Source: Selaginella moellendorffii (Eukaryota > Streptophyta > Lycopodiopsida > Selaginellales > Selaginellaceae). Taken from it: a stretch of DNA of 24,296 nt. A model generated the notes under the pieces. That model was not told the DNA's origin, searched no databases, and saw nothing but the letters and a program-made list of their open reading frames with translations. Where the stretch lies: contig NW_003314365.1 of NCBI RefSeq assembly GCF_000143415.4, forward strand, positions 525,375 through 549,670, given 5' to 3'. The position numbers were made by a program, and so were the translations under genes. Positions 18,013 to 24,296 of this stretch are shown in pieces. How positions within the stretch are numbered: position 1 is the first letter of the stretch; each line of letters begins with the position of its first letter.

Positions 18013-18470
18013 CATTTTGATTCTTTGGAGGATGAGAGCATGCAGGAGCTGGAAGACTACGCTGTTCAAAAGGCCGAGGAGACCACAGCTGCCAATTACA
18101 AAGTTCTCAATCTTGCTGAAGAGATCACTTCCGTCATGCTTCATGAGCAGGGTTCATCAGATCTTGCACACTCACGATACTGTTGTAGACATTGATCACG
18201 AACTTAGCTGAGTCAATGACACTTTCTATCTGATTTCTCTTACCCATCACTTTTGAAAGTTTCATTGGATTCCATGGTGAGAAACTGCTCGGTAGTCTTG
18301 GAGGCCTTTTTTTGAGGACCAGACTCATAACATAGCAGGACCAATACTTTCTCTAGGTGATTCATTCAAGAGAAAAGCCTATCATATTGCGCAAAGATCC
18401 ACTTTGGGATTGAACTGGAGTAACTCCAGAGGTGTGACTCATCACACAGCAGCCCTTGCTGACTCATTGT
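18013..18470 (+). pseudogene. SNAP25/SNAP33-type SNARE gene fragment, broken
   Basis: Plant SNAP33 is a Qbc-SNARE that helps vesicles fuse with the plasma membrane and the cell plate. Exon-like block 1 (18013-18211) reads QELEDYAVQKAEETTAANYK, then VLNLAEEITSVMLHEQG; after a frameshift it continues THDTVVDIDHELS and stops. Block 2 (18276 to about 18325) reads GEKLLGSLGGLF. In another frame from 18326 comes HNIAGPILSLGDSFKRKAYH, then LGLNWSNSRG. Order and content match the Qb SNARE helix, the GEKLLGSLGGLF hinge and the following linker of plant SNAP33. The N-terminal region and the Qc helix are missing. At least two frameshifts and a stop show it is dead. An intron of about 60 bp between the blocks argues for a DNA-level copy. 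Confidence 0.8.
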
Positions 18471-20335
18471 TCATTTCTGGGTCACATCATCTCCAAAGCC
18501 TCATCTTTTGTCACTCTATTTTTGGCGGCTATAACTTGGATATGTCCTCACTGCTCCTCTCAAGGGATGACATAACAGCATTTTTCTGGACCCAACCTAT
18601 AGCATTGCTGGTTCCAGCAGAGACCTCTCTAGGAGTAGATAGTGTCTCCTAGATTTCCAATCCTTCTCCTGATAGCAGGCTTCCAGATTGAATGAGCAGT
18701 AAAACTTGCTCAAAACTTTCTACCATTACTCAACCCTGAGATACTCTTTGATCCTGGGAGCTGCCATGACCACATACTTCTTCCCCAAAGAAAGCAATGT
18801 TGTGAAAGTAGGGCTTTGCAAGGGAACTCTACTCTGGAAGCATTGAGAGGATAAAAACCAGCACCTCATGGCTACCTCTGCATGGTATCATTAGATACCA
18901 TGAATCTAAGCAGTAAGAAAGCTAGGAATGCAGCTAGGAGCATGAATGTTGGGCTAAAGGACCTGTTTCAAATGGCAAGAGCATGAATGGATATGTCAAG
19001 ATTTGTGCTTGAGGTCGAGCACTTGCCATGTGGTCATGTCCTCGGTGGGGCAGGACATGGCTACGTTGTTGTCATTCATGCTTTTCTCTAACTGTTAAAA
19101 ATATTTTCTACACTAAGAAGCCTTTCTGTTGGCAATATGGCACAGACCGATTGTGCTCCATAGAAGGTACAAGTCCTCCAAGGCTTCAAGGCTGCAATGC
19201 CTGCTTGGCTTCAATCAAAACTTGTCTGGGTAAGCTATGACAATCTAAAAACGTTAAATCTATTAACCACTTAAGTAACACAAGTTCAGGAAATATTATT
19301 AGAACCTCAAAAATGAACAAATATTAATTTACAGAATCATTAAAGTATATTTTTATATCAGAAAACTAATTTACATTTACAGACTTTTAAATAATTACAA
19401 ATTAAAAGCAAATTAATTATTTGTAAACTTGATTTCTCTTATAAAAGGCTTTGTGATTATTATTACTCTTATAGATTTTATAAATGCTCATGATAAATCT
19501 TAGAAGCATACAATACACACTAATTTATTCTATGTTGCACTATTAGCTATAACTTTTCTATCCCAGTAAAGTGTTTTCAAAGACTTATTTTGGTCCAGGC
19601 CAGTGGAGCTGGATTCCTTGCTAGTGTACATTTATGTTTCATCTATACATTATAGATGCATACTCTATTTTTCCTGTAATGTGCTACCATATTATCTAGT
19701 GTTATGGTGGACATATACATAATGTGTGAGATTATTAAGCTCAGCTGTGTTTGATAAGATGGTAGCTGGAGAAGTTCAGATCAAACTCAAGAATCACAAG
19801 CAATCAGAAGTTAAATGGTGAGAATTTTCTCTCTATGAAGTGGACTTCAGATAAAGTAGAAAATCATTCTCAAAATTAATCGACAGCAAGATCAGAGAGA
19901 AAAGAAAGATTCATGTATGAGTAAGATAATGGCTAGAAGAATGTTTAGATGATGAGAGAAAGTCCTCACATATGCCACAAGAGTTGGTGCCAAAAAGAAG
20001 CCTTGCATGTATCCCAGTCATCAACCTCAACACTAGGATTTACTGACTGGCAGCTTCTCCTAAATTTCTGTGATAGAGGCAGAAGACCAGGTGATAGAGG
20101 CCACGAAAGCTGAGAAAGAATATATGTTCTCAAGTTGTTCTTACCGTTCGATATATTTCTTATAATTATCTACACAGCAAGTGTGACATCTCACAAGATC
20201 ATCGCTTGCTCTGAATTTCCTCTAGAAATTCCTCGCCATAGGATCTTGTGGAAGAAGCTGTGGCTATACAGTGACCAATATTTTCCAATCAAAGATGTAC
20301 CAGGAAATAAAAATTTACATTTTGTATATGATGTG

Positions 20336-20337
<2 letters not shown>
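18471..20337. other. Gene-free stretch
   Basis: No recognisable Qc helix or other exon follows the SNARE relic. 19240-19560 is strongly AT-rich. Short frames at 19028-19240 and 20135-20389 have no protein likeness, and the latter runs into the GA repeat. Confidence 0.4.
18881..18902. repeat. Perfect 9-bp inverted repeat, 4-nt loop
   Basis: CATGGTATC, spacer ATTA, GATACCATG: a perfect hairpin-capable palindrome. No adjacent T run or gene gives it an evident role. Confidence 0.85.

Positions 20338-20373
<36 letters not shown>
20338..20373. repeat. (GA)18 microsatellite
   Basis: Thirty-six bases of uninterrupted GA. It opens both strands locally, creating Arg-Glu runs in two overlapping frames that are not genes. 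Long GA/CT runs can bind GAGA-type BPC factors in plants, but no gene starts within 900 bp. Confidence 0.95.
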
Positions 20374-20375
<2 letters not shown>

Positions 20376-21292
20376 AAACAAAGCCTTAGGAGTTCGATGA
20401 TCCACCACGCAAAAGAGATAGCTCCGTGGAACAACATTAAACCAGTAAGATAGTTTCTCTCAACAACATGAAATCACCGTCACCGCTAGGTTTTGGTCTT
20501 GTCTTTCCAACGCTCACAGTATTGATAGATGGAACAATGCTGTACCAGAGCTCTTAAGGGAAGTGGCCTTAGCGAGCACATCAGAAAGGATACGAAGAAG
20601 TGGGTGTGTGCTACATTTGATTCCTTCTATTTCGCATCCTTACAAATACTTTGACAGGCTTGAACGATGACATCACTAAGACTGCAAGGTGGAAAATTTT
20701 ACCTGTTGGTGATTGCTGAAAAACGATAAGATGTGAGAAAGAAGGTTACTTATATCAAGTTTCTTTCTCCTTTTACTTTTTGTTTCTTGTGTCTAGGTTT
20801 GTGAGAATTGAATTGAAGAAGCTCAAAATACATCAGTGGCCATGGAGATGTTTTCTGTCATTTGAAATTTTAGCTTTAGAGCAGCAGCAATAACCTTTGG
20901 ACCAGAACTGGCGAGCACAATGTTGGCGCTGGTTGATATGCAAACATTATACCTAAACACAATCCATTTAAGAAAACTTCATGTCACCACTGATCAAAAG
21001 TGGGCTGATGCACTAGAGCACTTCCAATTAGGATAAAGGGCACCAAACACACATCAACCTCTCTAGTGCGCCACACACAAGCTACAAATACTACTTATTC
21101 TAGCATAACACTAACACGTTTCAAATTCACATGAAAGAAGCATAGGCAACTTAGTCTCTTCCCGCACTCTTATGCTTCATGATAGGCGCCAGACAATTTC
21201 TTTAAATGAGATATTCTGTTATGTGGTCAGCCAGCCGTTAAAAATCAAAACGCGCCTCTGCCTATCACAAAACCACAAGTAAAAGACAAAAA
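20374..21292. other. Region upstream of the STPG gene
   Basis: Non-coding; it should hold the promoter of the STPG gene. The start context caaaaaATGGG (A at -3, G at +4) is favourable. A tttaaat string at 21201-21207 is a weak TATA-like candidate. Nothing else is identifiable. Confidence 0.4.
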
Positions 21293-22510
21293 ATGGGAAG
21301 GAAGAACAAAGACAACAAGAATCCAGGCCCTGGTGCATACTATCCTGACGTCAAGCCAGTCACTCCAGCATCTCCAGCGTATTCGATCTCCTGCAAGCCT
21401 CCTCCTCCCCACAATGACGAAGGTAATCCCGGACCAGGAGCATACACTGTCGAGCATGGAAATAAGCGTTTTGGACCTGCATTTACAATTCCTGGTCGCC
21501 ATCCTTCTTCTCATGAGAAAGACGAAAAAGCACTTATGCCTGGACCTGGAGCATACAGAGCCGACTGTGAGATCATTCATCCTCGAGATCCTGCTTACTC
21601 AATGCAGGGACGAAGGTCTTCCTACCCAAAAGAAGTTCTACCTGGACCGGGTGCTTACGGTGCTGGAGCTTCAGAAAGCGGTCCGTCTTTTACAATTCTG
21701 GCGAAAAGAGAGTCGCCAATGTCTACAAGTGCCGAAACGCCTGGACCGGGCGCCTATAATGCTGGAGAGCGTCCAAAATCGTCGGCTATTTCTTTTGCTG
21801 GCAAATATGGACGAAGGTTGGAGGATGACAGTCCTGGACCGGGAGCTTATCCAGCAGCAAGTACTTTAACAGGTCCGTCCTTCAGCATGGCACGAAAGCG
21901 ACCACCACGAGAGGTTATTGAGACGCCTGGACCTGGACAGTATGCAGCAGACGCAGCCCTGGCTTATCTTCAACACAAAGAGCCTGCTTTCAGCATTGCT
22001 GGTCGAGGACGAAGACAGGTTGAAATTTCTGGACCCGGGCCTGGTGCCTACAGTCCCAGGGTCGTGACTTCTGAAACCAGACGAGGATGCAGTATTTCTG
22101 GAAGGAAGCCTGCTAGAAAGATGGAAGTCAGTCCCGGTCCTGGAGCTTACTTTTGGAAGACTGTCAAGAGGCCAGGTACTCCTGCGTATACCATTGCAGG
22201 GCGACACAGTAAATCGCTTCAGGAAACTGGACCTGGGCCAGGTGCTTACAGTCCAGTAGAAAGCTACTGGGGTGGTCCGGCTTACAGCTTCACATCCAGA
22301 AAGCTCAACAGGCCAATGAGAGAGTCACCAGGACCAGGAGAGTACAAGGCCAGCACCAAGAAACTAGCCGAATCATCACCCGCTTTCTCCATTGGCATCA
22401 AGTATTCTTCCAAGAATTTTGAATCTGGTCCAGGACCTGGAACATACAACTCGAAATCTTCCCTTGGAGGACCGGCTTTCACACTCTCTGGAAGAGGTGA
22501 TGATGATTAG
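21293..22510 (+). CDS. Sperm-tail PG-rich repeat (STPG/ODF3-like) protein
   Basis: A 405-residue protein made almost wholly of twelve repeats of about 33 residues. Each joins a PGPG(A/Q/E/T)Y box to a P(A/S)(F/Y)(S/T)(I/M/F/L)xG(R/K) box. The PGPG boxes run from NPGPGAYYP near residue 10 to GPGPGTYNSK near 385. This is the SHIPPO/ODF3 (CIMAP) family, whose members bind microtubules of the axoneme, some inside the tubule lumen, so the likely site is the sperm flagellum. The protein is basic, with no signal peptide or membrane segment, and the reading frame has no intron. It is longer than human ODF3 (about 254 residues) because it has more repeats. Boxes 7, 11 and 12 vary (PGPGQY, PGPGEY, PGPGTY). 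The stop lies 96 bp before the next start, on the same strand. Confidence 0.93.
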   Translation: MGRKNKDNKNPGPGAYYPDVKPVTPASPAYSISCKPPPPHNDEGNPGPGAYTVEHGNKRFGPAFTIPGRHPSSHEKDEKALMPGPGAYRADCEIIHPRDPAYSMQGRRSSYPKEVLPGPGAYGAGASESGPSFTILAKRESPMSTSAETPGPGAYNAGERPKSSAISFAGKYGRRLEDDSPGPGAYPAASTLTGPSFSMARKRPPREVIETPGPGQYAADAALAYLQHKEPAFSIAGRGRRQVEISGPGPGAYSPRVVTSETRRGCSISGRKPARKMEVSPGPGAYFWKTVKRPGTPAYTIAGRHSKSLQETGPGPGAYSPVESYWGGPAYSFTSRKLNRPMRESPGPGEYKASTKKLAESSPAFSIGIKYSSKNFESGPGPGTYNSKSSLGGPAFTLSGRGDDD

Positions 22511-22590
22511 AAATGTTTTTCTTTCAAAATGGAAATGTGGAGAACGTTTTATCACAAGAAAGCAACAGATAGTAAGTAGACTAGAAAGAA

Positions 22591-22599
22591 TTAGGGTTT
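22591..22599 (+). promoter_or_regulatory. Telo-box (TTAGGGTTT) before the coiled-coil gene
   Basis: TTAGGGTTT is the reverse complement of the plant telo-box AAACCCTAA, common near transcription starts of plant genes. It lies 7 bp before ATG 22607, in the context ttagggtttcgccgaaATGGCG, which is typical of plant 5' UTR ends. It supports both the start choice and plant origin. Confidence 0.6.
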
Positions 22600-22606
22600 C
22601 GCCGAA

Positions 22607-24296
22607 ATGGCGATCCTAGCCGCGCAGGACAGGGAGTTCTCAGGTAAGATTCACCTGCGTAAATGCGTTTAATTACACCCCCTTGTTGCGTGTTCAAGAT
22701 GCCGTGGAATCAGGGACAAGTAATCAAGAAAAGGAGGTTATCCGCGTTGTTTAGCTCCTTAGCAATGCTGTAATACTGACTTTTAGGTGGAAGTTCTGCA
22801 AGCCGAGCTCAAAGTGTTGCCATTGAGGGCTTCTGACAGTGAATTGACCATTTTAACCCTGCGTTCTCAGCTCGCACAGAAAACCGAACAGCTCAGCTTC
22901 CTGACGGATGAAAAGGTTTGCTTTTACATGAAGCATCATGCTCACTATTTCATGAAATGTAGGTTGTGAGTGAAGAAGCGCTTGAAGCCAGCCAGCGTGA
23001 ATGCTCGCAGCTAACCTCTCTTATCAAGGCAAGAAATTGTATGGTGAGATATTTTCTGAGCAATTAATTTCAGGAACTAGATGCTAACATTGGAGACCTA
23101 ACATCTGCTCTTGCAACAAGGACAGAAGAACGTGATTCTGCCATATCTTGTGAAAATAAGGTAGGAAAATGGGCTGTTAATTGCATTTTATGCATCTGTG
23201 TACAGGAATTAGAGATACGGGTGGCTTCTGAAGTGAAACTTCAAGAGAAATGCAAAAATTTGGAGTATGAATCTCTTAACCAATTGGATTATTCTTATAT
23301 GGGCATTACAGGTGTCAACTTCAAGCCCTTCAGACAGAACATACCAAGTTGCGAAATTATGCTGAGGATTGTAAAAATGAGGAGTGTCGGAAGAAATTAA
23401 TTTTAGCGGCATCCGCCTCTGAGATTCAAGAATACCAGTAATATGCTATAGATTCTCTTTTCCTTTGTAAGTGCGCTGCAATTACAGAGTTCAGCTACAG
23501 ATAGCTGAGAAGGAAGTCAGGGATCTAAAAGTTCTTGTAACACAACTCGATCAAACAAGGGATAAGCTCGTAATATTTTGCAAAAAAACTTTTCTTCAAC
23601 TCATTTCTTGTGTATGGAAGGTCGGGAAGCTTGAAACTACAATGGCAGATTATCAGCTGCTTGAATCGCACCTTATAAAAACCGAGGGTGACCTTCGGCG
23701 TCTTACAGAAGAGTCTGAGGTCAAGAGTACGGAAACTCTGCATTTACAAACTTTAATGGAGTCTCTGGGAAAGGAGAGAGACCGTATTGACACTGAGGTA
23801 TGATTCTTTCTTGAATTATGCATGAACTATCTCTTTTTTTTCCCGCATAGTTTCACATTCAAATGGACAGCTTCTTGCAACTAAAAGAAGAGAATAAAAG
23901 GCTAGTCGCCGATGCCTTACATATGTCGAAGGATCTACATAAAGCGGAACAGGCTCTTCAGGAAGAAGGCATGCACGTTCATCAAGCGGAATCAAAGGTA
24001 GGTTTCTTGTTCTTGTCTTTTTGTTTGGAGGAAGTTCAGTATTTTTTATCTATAGATAGCATCTCTTAAAGAAGAGCTTGCCATTGAAGAAGGTTCACGG
24101 CATGTGTTTGAAGAAAGGTGTGCTGCAAAGGTGTGTCATGCAATGTAGGGATTTCCCTGTTGACATTGGTCATTCAGACTGCAGAGTTGCATGTTGTTAA
24201 AGAAGATTTAACTCGAATGACCTGTGACATTCAGGTATAATACTTGTCCTAGCATGAGTGATTACTATGCTTATGCAGACCGTAAAAGTGAGCTAA
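22607..24296 (+). CDS. Coiled-coil protein, 13 exons with tiny introns
   Basis: Exons by splice signals and phase: 22607-22643, 22699-22736, 22787-22915, 22963-23028, 23074-23160, 23206-23264, 23312-23437, 23488-23569, 23621-23797, 23851-23997, 24056-24130, 24178-24234, 24279-24296. All phases agree, giving about 365 residues. The start (MAILAAQDREFS) follows a telo-box. The product is nearly all heptad-like helix rich in Glu, Lys, Leu and Gln (VEVLQAELKVLPL, RSQLAQKTEQLSFLTDEK, CQLQALQTEHTKLR, AEKEVRDLKVLVTQLDQT, LKEENKRLVADALHMSKDL), with no membrane segment or catalytic motif. Long coiled coils of this kind are common in centriole, basal-body and other cytoskeletal proteins. With the STPG gene 96 bp upstream, a flagellar role is plausible but unproven. 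Exon 13 either ends at TAA 24294-24296 or is a 9-base exon with donor gtgagc, the gene continuing beyond the window. Family not identified. Confidence 0.8.
23029..23073 (+). other. Probable GC-AG intron (45 bp)
   Basis: The junction AAG|GCAAGA matches the strong consensus of GC donors, and the intron ends in tttcag. It restores frame (phase 0 on both sides: ...SLIK then ELDAN...). The only GT alternative, at 23044, would leave a 30-bp intron, shorter than every other intron here. Confidence 0.7.
23570..23620 (+). other. Stop-free 51-bp intron (possible retained sequence)
   Basis: A GT...AG intron of 51 bp, a multiple of three with no stop codon, so retention would insert 17 residues (VIFCKKTFLQLISCVWK). 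That insert is hydrophobic and would break the coiled coil, so I take it as an intron. The T-rich centre and size match its neighbours. Confidence 0.65.

Noticed and set aside
20135-20453. Two overlapping frames with Arg-Glu runs
   Set aside because: Both are opened by the (GA)18 microsatellite and lack other protein likeness.
21245-22482. Other frames across the STPG gene (plus 21333-21869; minus 21245-21580, 21866-22207, 22282-22482)
   Set aside because: Shadows created by the regular Pro/Gly repeat of the real frame.
22591-22599. TTAGGGTTT as a telomere remnant
   Set aside because: Only one unit, placed just before a start codon; a plant telo-box is the simpler reading.
23044-23073. GT-AG intron of 30 bp in the coiled-coil gene
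   Set aside because: Too short compared with all neighbours (44 bp or more) and with known splicing limits; the GC donor at 23029 fits size and phase.
23471-23803. Single continuous exon of 110 codons
   Set aside because: It starts in intron 7 and reads through the 51-bp intron at 23570-23620, adding a hydrophobic insert that breaks the heptad pattern.
1-24296. tRNA, rRNA, CRISPR or bacterial operon features
   Set aside because: Looked for cloverleaf-like text, regular spacers and ribosome-binding sites; none seen, and the splice signals mark the DNA as nuclear eukaryotic.

Overview
The window looks like nuclear DNA of a land plant that still makes swimming sperm. A lycophyte such as Selaginella fits best, but this is inference. 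Three things point there: a plant-type MAP-kinase phosphatase that joins a dual-specificity phosphatase to a gelsolin-like domain; a sperm-tail PG-rich-repeat (STPG/ODF3-like) protein, expected only where flagella exist; and introns of only 44-58 bp, with a plant telo-box just before one start codon. No bacterial, organellar, tRNA, rRNA or CRISPR feature was seen.

Layout. 1-258 is a homopolymer-inflated block that looks like poor-quality sequence. 260-4170 is a repeat thicket: several degenerate hexanucleotide tracts embedded in larger repeat segments that recur in direct and inverted orientation, with a further copy at 11178-11400. 4305-5037 is a broken, intron-containing actin-related protein (ARP5-like) fragment. 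5038-8640 has no clear gene, only coding-like blocks, the best on the minus strand at 7804-8163. 8709-10187 is an intact MKP1-like phosphatase. 10188-12240 holds repeat sequence, short glycine-rich reading frames and one exon of a DMC1-like recombinase. 12240-14300 is T/G-rich and C-poor, with a decayed Copia-type reverse transcriptase piece. 14300-18000 holds unidentified coding-like blocks and two recent duplications (70 bp tandem; about 126 bp at 132 bp spacing). 18013-18470 is a broken SNAP25/SNAP33-type SNARE gene. 18470-21290 is gene-free apart from a (GA)18 microsatellite and a small palindrome.

The right end is gene-dense. A 405-residue STPG protein (21293-22510) is followed after only 96 bp by a 13-exon coiled-coil gene (22607-24296 or beyond) whose twelve introns average about 49 bp, one probably of GC-AG type. 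The two may both serve the sperm flagellum, but only the first has family evidence for that.

Overall, three confidently intact or near-intact genes (phosphatase, STPG protein, coiled-coil protein) sit among relics of at least three conserved nuclear genes (ARP5, DMC1, SNAP33) that keep introns or intron edges. These relics therefore look like decayed DNA-level copies rather than reverse-transcribed ones.
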